The notes below the pieces were generated by a model. The model was not told the origin of the DNA. It was given only the letters and a program-made list of their open reading frames with translations, and made no database searches. DNA of 64,000 nucleotides from an uncultured Collinsella sp. Lineage in GTDB: Bacteria; Actinomycetota; Coriobacteriia; Coriobacteriales; Coriobacteriaceae. How positions within the stretch are numbered: position 1 is the stretch's first letter; the number at the start of each line of letters is the position of its first letter. Shown piece by piece: positions 22,765 to 32,254 of the stretch. The stretch lies in assembly GCA_958450865.1 (NCBI GenBank), contig CAUDNY010000007.1:62001-126000 (forward strand), in the 5' to 3' direction. The position numbers and the translations under genes are program-made.

Positions 22765-24537
22765 ATGGCCGCCTTGTTCACGACCCCCAAGCGCAATGAC
22801 AAAACCTCTGGAGCCCATTTTGTCGAGCCCGACCTGCGCCGTCGCACGCTGCTCGCACACGGCAGCTGGCGCCGCGTGACGCGCCGCATCGTTGTAGGCG
22901 CCGTATGCGCGCTTACGGTAAGCTCGCTGCTCATGCCGAGCATCTCGCTCGCAGCCGAGTGGGTGGACGTTGGCAGCGTCCGCCACGAAGCGGCCGCGGG
23001 CCCCACGGGAGACGCCGCCGGTACCTGGTCATGGGATGGCGCCGATGACATGAAGCTCAACGGCTATAACGGCGGCGCGATCGAGGCAGCAGGCAAGCTC
23101 AACGTGAGCTACGAGGGCAACAACACCGTCACTAACGACGACGGCCGCGGCATCAAGGTTAAGGATGGCGCGAACGAGAACGCCGAGCTTAATATTCAGG
23201 GCGACGCGTCCAGCACGCTCAACGTGACATCTTCTCGTGACGCCATCACTTCCGTCGGCAACATCAACATCGACGGCGCTGGCACTGTCAACGCCACGAG
23301 CACCGAGCACGATGCCATCGATGCCGGGGGCGATGTCACCATCAAGGGCTCGGGAAACGTTAACGCCATGGGCGATTCGGATGGCATCAGGGCCGACGGC
23401 AACATCACGATCGACAACAGCGGAACCGTCACCGCCAAGGCCACCGAGGATCAGGGTATCGATGCTAACGAGAACCTCATCATAAAGGGCGGCGGCAAGG
23501 TAGAGGCAAGCTCTATCGAGGACAATGCGATTTGGGCCGACGGCAGTATCGAGATCTCGGGTGGCAGCCAGGTCAAGGCAAGCTCCGAGGAAGACGCCGC
23601 CATCGACGGTAAAAACAGCCTCACGGTCACGAACGCTTCCCTCAACGCAAGTGGCGTTGGGTATGGCATCTATGTCTACAAGGGCATCACGCTCGATGGC
23701 GCGACCGTGACGGTCCGCGCAAGCTCAGATGGCGGGGAAGTCAGCGCACTCTTCACCGATGAGGACGACATCGTCATCAAGAACGGCTCGACTGTGGATG
23801 CGCTCGCAGAAGGCAGGTTCTCGGTTGCAATCTCCACCAGTAATTTCTACTCCGGCGAAGCGGGTGGCCATATCTACATCAGCGACTCCGTTGTCAAGGC
23901 CATAGCCCGCTATGCCGAGACCGGCGGCGACGGCCCCGACCACTACAGTGGAGACCAAAACGACGAAATCATCCCTGAGTCCGAGGGCCTGAACATCGGC
24001 ATCTTCGCGCAGACCAGCGAGGGCATCACGCCCGCGACCATCTCGATCGTCCGCAGCAGGGTCACGGCCAAGGGAGACACGGCGGCAATCTTCGCCCTTG
24101 CCATGAGCGCGGACGGCAAGGCGATCGGCACCATCGAAATCGAAGGAGCCACCATCCAGACGCCTGAAGGCGGCAAGGTCATTGACTATCGCAACAAGGA
24201 AGAACTCAGCGACGGCATCGTCTACGAGGCGGGTCAAACCATCGGCACGGGCGACGCCGTGATCGACTCCCCCTACAACGAAGCAGTCGCCAAGCACACG
24301 CTCATCGCGCCTCCCGAGGAGACCAAACCCGAGGAAAAGCCCGGCGAGACCAAGCCGGGTTCCAAGTCCGAGGGCGCGAAGACGATCAAGACCGTTGCAG
24401 TTGCAGCCACGGGAGCCAAGACCGCCGGCAAACTCGCGGCAACCGGCGACGCCTCGAGCGCAGCCATCATAGCGACCGCCCTTGTAGGAACGGCCGCTAT
24501 CGTCACAGGCGCCCTGGCGAGTCGCAAACGCTCGTAA
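22765..24537 (+). CDS. Sortase-anchored beta-solenoid surface protein 1
   Basis: 590 residues, exported. A basic N-terminal extension (~40 residues, WRRVTRR) precedes a hydrophobic signal core ending SLAAEW (~residue 65). The middle has many ~20-residue repeats of the form GNINIDGAGTVNA / GSGNVNA / SDGIRADGNITID, typical of a right-handed beta-helix. A Pro/Glu/Lys spacer leads to LAATG (557-561), a hydrophobic helix and RKRS, a class E-like LAxTG sortase signal. GGGAG precedes ATG 22765. Likely an adhesin or carbohydrate-contacting wall protein; ligand unknown. A tandem paralogue follows. Confidence 0.85.
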   Translation: MAALFTTPKRNDKTSGAHFVEPDLRRRTLLAHGSWRRVTRRIVVGAVCALTVSSLLMPSISLAAEWVDVGSVRHEAAAGPTGDAAGTWSWDGADDMKLNGYNGGAIEAAGKLNVSYEGNNTVTNDDGRGIKVKDGANENAELNIQGDASSTLNVTSSRDAITSVGNINIDGAGTVNATSTEHDAIDAGGDVTIKGSGNVNAMGDSDGIRADGNITIDNSGTVTAKATEDQGIDANENLIIKGGGKVEASSIEDNAIWADGSIEISGGSQVKASSEEDAAIDGKNSLTVTNASLNASGVGYGIYVYKGITLDGATVTVRASSDGGEVSALFTDEDDIVIKNGSTVDALAEGRFSVAISTSNFYSGEAGGHIYISDSVVKAIARYAETGGDGPDHYSGDQNDEIIPESEGLNIGIFAQTSEGITPATISIVRSRVTAKGDTAAIFALAMSADGKAIGTIEIEGATIQTPEGGKVIDYRNKEELSDGIVYEAGQTIGTGDAVIDSPYNEAVAKHTLIAPPEETKPEEKPGETKPGSKSEGAKTIKTVAVAATGAKTAGKLAATGDASSAAIIATALVGTAAIVTGALASRKRS

Positions 24538-24559
24538 ACACTTTTTCGCACAGGACGGG

Positions 24560-24604
24560 TGGGTCGCGGCCCTTGCCTTCCTCGTCTACTTCTTCGTAGC
24601 GTGA
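24560..24604 (+). pseudogene. Fossil 3' end of the purine permease gene
   Basis: Fifteen codons read W-V-A-A-L-A-F-L-V-Y-F-F-V-A-stop, nearly identical to the permease C-terminus at 22513-22557. It lies between the two surface-protein genes and marks the left end of the duplicated unit, which therefore began inside the permease gene. Confidence 0.85.
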
Positions 24605-24630
24605 GGGCAAGGCTGCAAAAGCTGAACAAT

Positions 24631-24668
24631 AAAGCGCGGAGTCGCCATGCGGCCCCGCGCTTTTCTTT
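24631..24668 (+). terminator. Terminator after surface protein 1
   Basis: AAAGCGCGG (24631-24639) pairs with CCGCGCTTT (24655-24663), followed by TCTTTT. It is a decayed copy of the permease terminator carried along in the duplication. Confidence 0.8.
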
Positions 24669-24808
24669 TAGCGCCGGTCCCTGCGCCGGCGTGCGGCCTA
24701 TTTCTCCCCCATTTTGGCCATTTTGCCCTCCAAACGGCACTACCGCCGGCAACATCCAGCAGATACGCTGAATCTAGTCGTATAGGCCCTATGAGAACGG
24801 GAGCAGCC

Positions 24809-26593
24809 ATGGCAGCCTTGTTCACGACCCCCAAACGCAATGACGCTACCGCCGGAACCCATGTTGCCGAACCCGACGTTCGCCGTCGCATAGGACTCGC
24901 GCACGGCAGCTGGCGCCGCGTGACGCGCCGCATCGTCGCGGGCGCCGTGTGCGCGCTCACGGTGAGCTCGTTGCTCATGCCGAGCGTCTCGCTCGCAGCG
25001 GAATGGGTCAAGGTCGGCGGCAACAAGTACAACACCGCGGCGAGCGACGAGGCCGGTACCTGGTCGTGGGACGGCGCCGACGACTTGAAGCTCAACAACT
25101 ATAACGGCGGCGAGATCCAGGCCGCAGGCAAGCTCAACGTGAATTACTCGGGAACCAACATCGTCACTGCCGAATGGATCGAAAGCATCAACGTTTCTCA
25201 TGGCACTAACGAGAATGCCGAGCTCAATATCCAAGGCGACGCGGGCAGCACGCTCAGCGTGACATCTACTGAGGACGCTATCCTCTCCACGGGTAATATC
25301 AACATCGACGGAGCCGGATCCGTCAACGCCACGAGCACTGGGTTTAATGCCATCAATGCCGGGGGTGATCTCGCTATCAAAGGTTCGGGCAACGTCAACG
25401 CCACGGGTGCATCGGATGGCATCAGGGCAAACGGCAATATCACGATTGACGACAGCGGAGCCGTCACCGCCAGGGCTACCGAGGACAAGGGTATTGGAAC
25501 CGACAAGAACCTCACCATCAAGGGTGGCGGGACGGTCGAGGCAAGCTCAGCTGATGGTGAGGCCCTTTGGAGCGGCGGCAATATCAACATCTCGGACGGC
25601 AGCCAGGTCAAGGCAAGCTCCGAGAAAGACGCTGCCGTCGAGGCCAAGGGCAGCCTCGCAGCCACAAACGCCTCCCTCAACGTAAACGGTGTTGAATATG
25701 GCGTCTATGCCCACAAGGGCATCACCCTCGATCATGCAAACGTGACGGTCCGTGCAGGTAAAGGCAGATACGGTGACGCCATCGCCCTCTTCACCTACCA
25801 AGACGACATCGTCGTCAAGAACGGCTCCACCGTGGACGCGTTTGCGGAAGGCGAGGTTTCGGCTGCATTCTCCACCAGAAACGATCGACCCAACGAGAAG
25901 GGTGGCCACATCTACATCAGCGACTCCGTTGTCAAGGCCATAGCCCGCTATGTCGAGAACGGCGACGGCCCCACCCCCTACAGCGAAAACCAAGATGGCG
26001 AGACGAGCCCCGAGCCCCAAGGCGAGAACATCGGCATCATCGCCCAGACCAGCGAGGGCGTCACACCCGCAGTCATCTCGATCATCCGCAGCAAGGTAAC
26101 GGCCGAAGGAGATACAGCGGCAATCTTTGCCCGCGCCATGAGCGCTGACGGCAAGACAATCGGCACCATCAAGATTGAGAACGCCGCCATCCAGACGCCC
26201 GAAGGCGGCAAGGTCATTGACTATCGCAAGCTCCGTGACGGCATCTACGAGGCAGGCCAAGCCATCGGCACGGGTGACGCTGTGATCGACTCCCCCTATA
26301 ACGAAGCTGTCGCCAAGAGCATGGTCATCGCACCTCCCGAGGTAGCCAAGCCGGAAGACCCCAAGCCCGACGAGACCAAGCCCGCAGAAAGCAAGCCCGC
26401 GGAGTCCAAGCAGAACCCCAAGCCTGAGGGCTCAAAGCCGACCAAGGCCGTTGCGGCTTCAATCACGAAAGCCAAGACTACCGGCGTGCTCGCGGCAACC
26501 GGCGACACCTCGGGTGCGGTCATCGTGGCAACCGTCCTTGCGGGAACAGCCGCTATCGCCGCAGGCACCATGGCGAGCCGCAAGCGCTCTTAG
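24809..26593 (+). CDS. Sortase-anchored beta-solenoid surface protein 2
   Basis: 594 residues, tandem paralogue of the preceding protein with the same layout: basic N-terminal extension, signal core ending SLAAEW, beta-solenoid repeats, a Pro/Lys/Glu spacer with PAESKPAESK repeats, LAATG (561-565), hydrophobic helix, RKRS. The most variable part is the middle of the solenoid (e.g. VEYGVYAHKG versus VGYGIYVYKG). GGGAG precedes the ATG at 24809. The upstream leader, including ATAGGCCCTATGAG, is duplicated as well, so both copies probably keep the same promoter. Confidence 0.85.
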   Translation: MAALFTTPKRNDATAGTHVAEPDVRRRIGLAHGSWRRVTRRIVAGAVCALTVSSLLMPSVSLAAEWVKVGGNKYNTAASDEAGTWSWDGADDLKLNNYNGGEIQAAGKLNVNYSGTNIVTAEWIESINVSHGTNENAELNIQGDAGSTLSVTSTEDAILSTGNINIDGAGSVNATSTGFNAINAGGDLAIKGSGNVNATGASDGIRANGNITIDDSGAVTARATEDKGIGTDKNLTIKGGGTVEASSADGEALWSGGNINISDGSQVKASSEKDAAVEAKGSLAATNASLNVNGVEYGVYAHKGITLDHANVTVRAGKGRYGDAIALFTYQDDIVVKNGSTVDAFAEGEVSAAFSTRNDRPNEKGGHIYISDSVVKAIARYVENGDGPTPYSENQDGETSPEPQGENIGIIAQTSEGVTPAVISIIRSKVTAEGDTAAIFARAMSADGKTIGTIKIENAAIQTPEGGKVIDYRKLRDGIYEAGQAIGTGDAVIDSPYNEAVAKSMVIAPPEVAKPEDPKPDETKPAESKPAESKQNPKPEGSKPTKAVAASITKAKTTGVLAATGDTSGAVIVATVLAGTAAIAAGTMASRKRS

Positions 26594-26650
26594 ACGCCTC
26601 TGCGCACATGGCAGCTCCCGCGAAGACCCCGAGTCCCAGCACCGTTTAAC

Positions 26651-26688
26651 AACGCCACCGCCGAGCTCCCCTCCGGCGGTGGCGTTTT
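26651..26688 (+). terminator. Terminator after surface protein 2
   Basis: A perfect 13-bp stem AACGCCACCGCCG / CGGCGGTGGCGTT with TTTT. Confidence 0.88.
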
Positions 26689-26800
26689 CCATATGCGTCC
26701 GCAGGGTATGCACGAGATTGTCTTTGGTCTAGCCCAACCTGCATGAGCCGGCGTGCGACAATGGGGGCCGTCGATATCACAACGCCGAGAGAAGCCCGTC

Positions 26801-27466
26801 ATGGAAGCGCATCAAAAGCAGATAACCGTTCATGCACAGCATGCCGAAAGCGCACCAGTCATCTATCTTCCCGTGGTCATGGGCGACGGCGCGGAGGTTT
26901 ATGAACGCTGCCGAGAGCTCAACTGCCCGCCCTTCACGCTTGTCGGCATTGGCAGCCTCAACTGGAATCGCGAGCTGAGCCCCTGGGGATGCGACGGAAC
27001 CGTGCGCGATGCCAAGCCCTTTGGCGGTCAGGCATCCGGATTTCTCGATGAGCTGTTGAACTGGATAATCCCAGAGGCCGAGTCGTCGCTTCCTCAGCCG
27101 CCCACCTGGCGCGGCATTGCCGGCTACTCGCTCGCGGGCCTCTTCGCGCTCTGGTCCCTCTGGCAAACCGACGCCTTTAGCCGCGCCGCAAGCGCATCGG
27201 GGTCGTTGTGGTTTCCCGACTTTGTCGATCGCGCCAGCACGGCCCCTTTTGCCGGCAACCCGCAGGCCGTCTATCTGTCACTCGGCAAAAAGGAAACCAA
27301 GACGCCCAACCGCATGATGCGGCACGTACTTGACGACACGCGCGCAATGGAAACGTTGCTCGTTGAGCGCGGCATCCTCACAACACTGGAACTCAACCCC
27401 GGCAACCACTTTGCCCAAACCGACCTGCGCATGGCGCGTGGCATCCACTGGGTTCTTGCGCACTAA
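26801..27466 (+). CDS. Alpha/beta-hydrolase esterase
   Basis: 221 residues. GYSLAG holds the nucleophile Ser (GxSxxG) and GNHF near the C-terminus holds the catalytic His; the AlphaFes/esterase-D-like segment LVGIGSLNWNRELSPWG is present near residue 50. The family includes siderophore and feruloyl esterases, but no siderophore genes are near, so the substrate is open. ATG 26801 is favoured over 26753 on position relative to AGAGAAG. No signal peptide. Confidence 0.75.
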   Translation: MEAHQKQITVHAQHAESAPVIYLPVVMGDGAEVYERCRELNCPPFTLVGIGSLNWNRELSPWGCDGTVRDAKPFGGQASGFLDELLNWIIPEAESSLPQPPTWRGIAGYSLAGLFALWSLWQTDAFSRAASASGSLWFPDFVDRASTAPFAGNPQAVYLSLGKKETKTPNRMMRHVLDDTRAMETLLVERGILTTLELNPGNHFAQTDLRMARGIHWVLAH

Positions 27467-27505
27467 AAAGCCGGCCATGCGCATCGGACGCATGGCCGGC
27501 TTTTT
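27465..27505. terminator. Bidirectional terminator, esterase and uracil permease
   Basis: A 17-bp stem AAAAAGCCGGCCATGCG with its exact complement and runs of A and T at both sides. It serves the two convergent genes. Confidence 0.92.
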
Positions 27506-27525
27506 AACTGAGTTGGACACAGCTG

Positions 27526-28860
27526 CTATTCGGCAGACCCTTCGAGTTCCGAGACATCAAACTCAAAGTCATTACCCGGCAGAATCGCATTGAGCACGAT
27601 ACCCACCAGCGAACCCACGGCAAGACCCGAAAGCGAAATCGTCACGCCGCCCAGCTCCAACACGATGGCGCCGGCGGTGCTGTACGCGATGCCGAGCGAA
27701 AGCACGAGCACAAGAGCGGCCACCAGCACGTTGCGGTTGTTCTGGAAATCGACCTGGTTCTCAATGAGGTTGCGCACGCCTACGGCACTGATCATGCCGT
27801 AGAGTACGAGCGACACGCCGCCGATAACGCATGGCGGCATGGCGGCGATCACGGCAGCGAACTTGGGGCAGAAGGAAAGCACGATGGCGCAGCACGCGGC
27901 AATGCGAATCACGCGCGGGTCGAACACGCGCGTCAGAGCGAGCACGCCGGTGTTCTCGCCATACGTGGTGTTGGCCGGAGCGCCAAAGAGCGAAGCCAGG
28001 ATCGTGGCGAGACCATCGCCGAGCAGCGTGCGATGCAGGCCGGGATCGGCAATGTAGTTACGCTCGCAGGTGGAGCCAATAGCGGAGATATCACCGATAT
28101 GCTCGATCATGGTTGCAAAGGCCAACGGCATGATGGTGATGATGGCGGTCGTGGCAAGGCCGCTATCGAACTGCGGCCCAAAGAGTGCAAACACGGTGTT
28201 GTCCCACACGATGGGAAGACCGACCCACGGCGCGGCGGCAACGCCCGAAAAATCGACCTCACCCAACGCGGCGGCAACGGCATAGCTCACCACGACACCC
28301 AGCAGGATCGGCACGATCTTAACCATGCCGCGACCCCAAATGTTGCAGATCACGATAACGGCAACGGCAATAACAGCCACAAGCCAGTTGGTCTGGCAGT
28401 TGGCAATAGCGGAGCTCGCCAGAATCAAGCCGATGGAAATGACGATGGGGCCCGTCACTACCGGCGGAAAGAAGCGCATGACGCGCTTGGCGCCAAACGC
28501 GCGGAAGAGTGCCGCAAGTACCGGATAGAGTAGACCGGCGCAGGCAACGCCCAGGCAGGCGTAGGGCAAAAGCTCGGCCTCGCCGTTGGGCGCGATGGCG
28601 GCATAACCGGCAATAAAGGCAAACGATGAGCCCAAAAATGCCGGCACCTTACCGCGCGACAGGAAGTGGAACAGCAGCGTGCCCAAGCCGGCAAACAAAA
28701 GCGTTGCCGAAACCGAGAGACCGGTGAGCACGGGCACCAGCACCGTGGCACCAAACATGGCAAACAGGTGCTGTAGGCCGAGCAAAAACATGCGCGGGCG
28801 GCCGAGCGACGATGCGTCGTAGATGGCATCGGTGACGGCGGGCGTCGAAGACTGGGACAT
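27526..28860 (-). CDS. uraA: Uracil/xanthine permease, NCS2 family
   Basis: 444 residues, about 14 membrane segments. The hallmark GAPANTTYGENTGVLALTRV and the LGLQHLFAMFGATVLVPVLTGL segment fit UraA-type uracil:H+ symporters. ATG 28860 is supported by AAAGGA six bases before it; the frame extends uselessly to 29085. It is monocistronic with the bidirectional terminator downstream. Confidence 0.9.
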   Translation of the reverse strand: MSQSSTPAVTDAIYDASSLGRPRMFLLGLQHLFAMFGATVLVPVLTGLSVSATLLFAGLGTLLFHFLSRGKVPAFLGSSFAFIAGYAAIAPNGEAELLPYACLGVACAGLLYPVLAALFRAFGAKRVMRFFPPVVTGPIVISIGLILASSAIANCQTNWLVAVIAVAVIVICNIWGRGMVKIVPILLGVVVSYAVAAALGEVDFSGVAAAPWVGLPIVWDNTVFALFGPQFDSGLATTAIITIMPLAFATMIEHIGDISAIGSTCERNYIADPGLHRTLLGDGLATILASLFGAPANTTYGENTGVLALTRVFDPRVIRIAACCAIVLSFCPKFAAVIAAMPPCVIGGVSLVLYGMISAVGVRNLIENQVDFQNNRNVLVAALVLVLSLGIAYSTAGAIVLELGGVTISLSGLAVGSLVGIVLNAILPGNDFEFDVSELEGSAE

Positions 28861-28982
28861 GGATGTCCTTTCGAATGGAAGGGCGATCGGGCATATCGGA
28901 TAACCTGCCCGAACGATACGATCCGAACCATTGTACGCGATGCGCCATGTCTCGCACGCGCCGCCACCTGCAAACGCTAGCG

Positions 28983-30116
28983 CTATTTCCAAACGCGCTC
29001 GGCAATACGCCTGACCAGCGCAATCTTTGCCCACTGCTCGTCCTCGGTCAGCTTGTTGCCAATCTCGCAGCTGGCAAAGCCACACTGCGGAGACAGATAC
29101 AGGTTCTCGAGCGGCACGTACTTTGCCGCCTCGCGGATGCGCTCGACGACGGCATCCTCGTCCTCAAGCTCAGCGGCCTTGGTGGTCACTAGGCCCAACA
29201 CGACCTTCTTGCCGGGGGCAACGTACTTGAGCGGCTCAAAGCCACCGGCACGCGGCGTATCGAACTCAAGGTAAAACGCATCAACGTTCTCGTGTGCGAA
29301 CAGGTACGGCGCGATGGGGTCATAGCCGCCCTCGAAGGCATAGGTGGAGTGGTAATTACCACGGCACACATGCGTGTTGATGACCAGGTCGTCGGGCTTA
29401 CCCTCGATGGCGGCGTTGTTGAGCGCCACGCCCAGCTCGCTTACTTTTTGCAGGTCGACCGGGCTCATGCCGGTTTTGGCGACAAAATCGGTATCGCAGT
29501 AGATGCCCCAGGTGCAGTCATCAAACTGGATGTTGCGGCAGCCCGCGGCATACAGGTCAGCAATCACGGTGCGGTATGCTGCGGCAATGGCATCGACGAG
29601 CTCTTCGTCGGTCTTGTAGACGGCGTGCAGACTCTCCTGCTGGCCATCGCAGCGGTCGAGTGTGACTTCGGAGAACGTCTGGATCGGCGCCGGAATGGTC
29701 TGGCGCGCGACCTGGCCCTCTCCCTCGAGCGACTTGATAAATTTGAAGTGCTCGACGAACGGATGATTCTCGCCGCTAATGGGACCGGTTACCACGGCGG
29801 TGTCGGCGGTGGTCTCCTCATCGTGGAACATATAGCCCGTACGCGAGGTGCGACGCTCGACGCCGTTCAGCCCCCACATAAAATCGAGGTGCCAGTAGCT
29901 GCGGCGAAACTCGCCATCGGTGATGACCTGCAGGCCGGCGGCCTTCTGCTTTGCCACCAAATCGCGAATGGCATCGTCCTCGACAGCCTTAAGCCCCTCG
30001 GCATCAAGCGTGCCTGCCGCATAGGCAGCGCGGGCATCCTTTACGGCCTGCGGACGAAGAAAACTGCCGACGATATCGGCGCGAAACGGCGCGTTCAGCG
30101 TGGTTAAAGCACTCAT
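28983..30116 (-). CDS. MetE C-terminal-like methyltransferase (YxjG/YxjH type)
   Basis: 377 residues corresponding to the catalytic barrel of cobalamin-independent methionine synthase. The zinc ligands are seen in INTHVCRGNYHS and SPQCGFASCE. Proteins of this size (Bacillus YxjG/YxjH) are thought to methylate homocysteine but lack the N-terminal folate-binding half of MetE, so the methyl donor is uncertain. GGGAG precedes ATG 30116. The upstream LysR gene and a symmetric site in the leader suggest control by methionine or homocysteine. Confidence 0.88.
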   Translation of the reverse strand: MSALTTLNAPFRADIVGSFLRPQAVKDARAAYAAGTLDAEGLKAVEDDAIRDLVAKQKAAGLQVITDGEFRRSYWHLDFMWGLNGVERRTSRTGYMFHDEETTADTAVVTGPISGENHPFVEHFKFIKSLEGEGQVARQTIPAPIQTFSEVTLDRCDGQQESLHAVYKTDEELVDAIAAAYRTVIADLYAAGCRNIQFDDCTWGIYCDTDFVAKTGMSPVDLQKVSELGVALNNAAIEGKPDDLVINTHVCRGNYHSTYAFEGGYDPIAPYLFAHENVDAFYLEFDTPRAGGFEPLKYVAPGKKVVLGLVTTKAAELEDEDAVVERIREAAKYVPLENLYLSPQCGFASCEIGNKLTEDEQWAKIALVRRIAERVWK

Positions 30117-30202
30117 AGATATCTCCCTTTGCATTGGTTGCTTTACTGGGACAGAGTATGAGCGCTCATATGGCCATCGTAAAATATACGTTTACAACAG
30201 TT

Positions 30203-30225
30203 TGATATAGATGATTCCTATATCA
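30203..30225. promoter_or_regulatory. Perfect 8+8 inverted repeat in the MetE-like leader
   Basis: TGATATAG-ATGATTC-CTATATCA, centre-spaced as in T-N11-A LysR sites, lies between the LysR gene and the MetE-like gene, upstream of a TTTACG-17-CATACT promoter-like pair (minus strand). Confidence 0.6.
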
Positions 30226-30271
30226 GTCTGGACTGCCATAAAGAAATTTGACCCGCGCGGAGCACAGCAGC

Positions 30272-31168
30272 CTAGATATGCTGACGAATCGCGTCGATAT
30301 AGGCCTGCCCGTAGCGCGTGAGTGTTGTGTTCTTGCGTGTGATAATACCGATCTCCATGTACTCGTCCACATCGAGCGGAATCGAGATGATGCCGGGACC
30401 GTTGAGCTCGTGACTGATCACGCCTGAGCATACCGTGTAGCCGTTGAGGCCCATGGCCAGGTTGAACAACGTCGCACGGTCGCGCACGCGGATATTCTTG
30501 CGGCGTTCAAAGGTCGAGGTCAGTTCCTCGGAATAATAAAACGAGTTGTAGCTGCCCTGCTCGTAGGATAAAAACGGATAGTCCTCGAGATCTTCGAGCG
30601 TCACGCTGGCGTGGTCCGCCAGTGGATGGTCGGCGCATACAAAGACATGCGGCGTGGCGCAGAAAAGCCCCTCGAATACGAGCTCGTTGGCCGCCAGCAT
30701 GCGCTCGATAACCTCGCGGTTATGCTCGGATAAGTACAGGATGCCCAGTTCGCTTTTCATATGCGCGACGTCCTCGATAATCTCGTGAGTCTGTTCCTCG
30801 CGCAGGGTAAAGTCGTAACGTGCGGCATCGAACTCGCGGATCACGTCGACAAACGCGTTGACGGCAAAGGAATAATGCTGGCAGCTCACGCTAAAGTGCG
30901 GCACCTGCTCGGACGCGCCCTTGTACTTGCCTTCAAGCAGATCGGCCTGGTCGAGCACCTGTCGCGCGTAGCCCAAGAAGGTCTCGCCCTCCTCGGACAC
31001 AATGACACCCTTGTTGGTGCGCTCAAAGATATGCACACCCATCTCGTTTTCGAGATCGCGAATCGATGCGGTGATCGAAGGCTGCGACACAAAGAGCCGG
31101 CGCGAGGCCTCGGTGATGCTGCCGCATTCGGCAACTTTGACGACATACCTGAGCTGCTGAAGCTTCAT
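30272..31168 (-). CDS. LysR-family regulator, CysB/MetR-like
   Basis: 298 residues. MKLQQLRYVVKVAECGSITEASRRLFVSQPSITASI is the winged helix; the rest is an effector-binding domain. GGGAGG lies just before ATG 31168. The first ten bases after the HAD phosphatase stop lead into it, so the two share a transcript. The nearest downstream gene is the MetE-like enzyme, making sulfur-amino-acid control likely. Confidence 0.88.
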   Translation of the reverse strand: MKLQQLRYVVKVAECGSITEASRRLFVSQPSITASIRDLENEMGVHIFERTNKGVIVSEEGETFLGYARQVLDQADLLEGKYKGASEQVPHFSVSCQHYSFAVNAFVDVIREFDAARYDFTLREEQTHEIIEDVAHMKSELGILYLSEHNREVIERMLAANELVFEGLFCATPHVFVCADHPLADHASVTLEDLEDYPFLSYEQGSYNSFYYSEELTSTFERRKNIRVRDRATLFNLAMGLNGYTVCSGVISHELNGPGIISIPLDVDEYMEIGIITRKNTTLTRYGQAYIDAIRQHI

Positions 31169-31178
31169 AGCGCCCTCC

Positions 31179-32087
31179 CTAGACGTTCGTGACGTCGAAA
31201 CCCGTCGCATCCATCTGACGCATAAACGGCGGCATCTCCCCCGTCGCGGCGCAGGCGGCAATCTGATGCAGAGCCCCAGCGACCGCATCGTCTACCGCAG
31301 CGCCGATATGCCAGCGCGCGGCAGCCGTGACAGCCTCGTTGGCATTGGCGACTGCAACGGAGTTGGGAACGGCATCGATCATTGGCAGATCGTTATCGGA
31401 ATCACCGAATACGGCCACCTCGTCGAGCGTCAGGCCCAAAGCGCGTGCCAGCTCCAGCGCGGCGCAACCCTTGTCCCAACCTGCTGGAAGGATATCGAAC
31501 AGGCGCACACGATTGTTGGGAAACACGAGTGAGAGCTCCGGTACCTCAGCGGCAACGCGCTCACGTAGCTCCTCGAGCTCCTCACGCGAGCGGGCGCTCC
31601 AGATATTCGCCTTGTATACCGGGGCATCATCGACAGCGGGACGGCACGGAGCCTCTTCGCCTTTGAGCCATGCGTTGCCGCCCGACTCCATGGCGCGACG
31701 CACGCGCTCGGGGTCGCTCGTCACGCAATAGGCATCGTTATCCCAAAAGTCGTCACCCAGGCTGTAGACCTTTAGATAGGTATCGTCGGTCTCTTGCTCG
31801 AGGTAATCGGCCAGACGCATCAGGGCATCGTTGTCGGTCGCGCGCGAAGCGACCGCCTGACCGTCGACAAACATGACTTGGCCGTTGCAGAACGCACCGG
31901 TCGAAAAGCACTCGGAACGATTTTTGAACATCCAGCCCATCGCGGACGGCTGGCGACCCGAAACCGGGCCAAAGTGCAGACCCGCCGCCTGCATGGCATG
32001 AATACCCTCAATGGCGTAGTCACTGGCACCGTCATGCCCGGCTGGAATCAGCGTATCGTCCATATCGGTCAGCACAAGTTTGATCAT
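31179..32087 (-). CDS. HAD-superfamily Cof-type phosphatase
   Basis: 302 residues. DMDDTLI is motif I with the nucleophile Asp, SGR lies in motif II, and GDSDNDLPM is motif IV. The C2B cap between them (residues ~85-200) is typical of Cof-type sugar-phosphate or flavin-precursor phosphatases. The substrate is undetermined. It is followed after ten bases by the LysR gene. Confidence 0.88.
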   Translation of the reverse strand: MIKLVLTDMDDTLIPAGHDGASDYAIEGIHAMQAAGLHFGPVSGRQPSAMGWMFKNRSECFSTGAFCNGQVMFVDGQAVASRATDNDALMRLADYLEQETDDTYLKVYSLGDDFWDNDAYCVTSDPERVRRAMESGGNAWLKGEEAPCRPAVDDAPVYKANIWSARSREELEELRERVAAEVPELSLVFPNNRVRLFDILPAGWDKGCAALELARALGLTLDEVAVFGDSDNDLPMIDAVPNSVAVANANEAVTAAARWHIGAAVDDAVAGALHQIAACAATGEMPPFMRQMDATGFDVTNV

Positions 32088-32135
32088 AGAGTCCCCCAGT
32101 CATTTTCACCGTAACCATTGTAACGACCTACCAAT

Positions 32136-32226
32136 AAGGGACAGGTTTATTTTGGCAGGTTTTATCTGGGAAAATGCAGCGCCCCTGTTGCCACCTGCCA
32201 AAATAAATCTGTCCCTTTTTGGCAGG
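32136..32226. repeat. Inverted pair of GTCCC repeats (REPIN-like)
   Basis: 32136-32160 and 32193-32217 are reverse complements at 24 of 25 bases (AAGGGACAGGTTTATTTTGG and complement). Outside and inside words (TTTATCTGGG, GGCAGGT) match the single units at 9988-10037 and 52420-52469. Two repeats in head-to-head form resemble REPIN elements. Confidence 0.8.
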
Positions 32227-32254
32227 TGCGCTAGTATAGGGAACAACAGATTCG

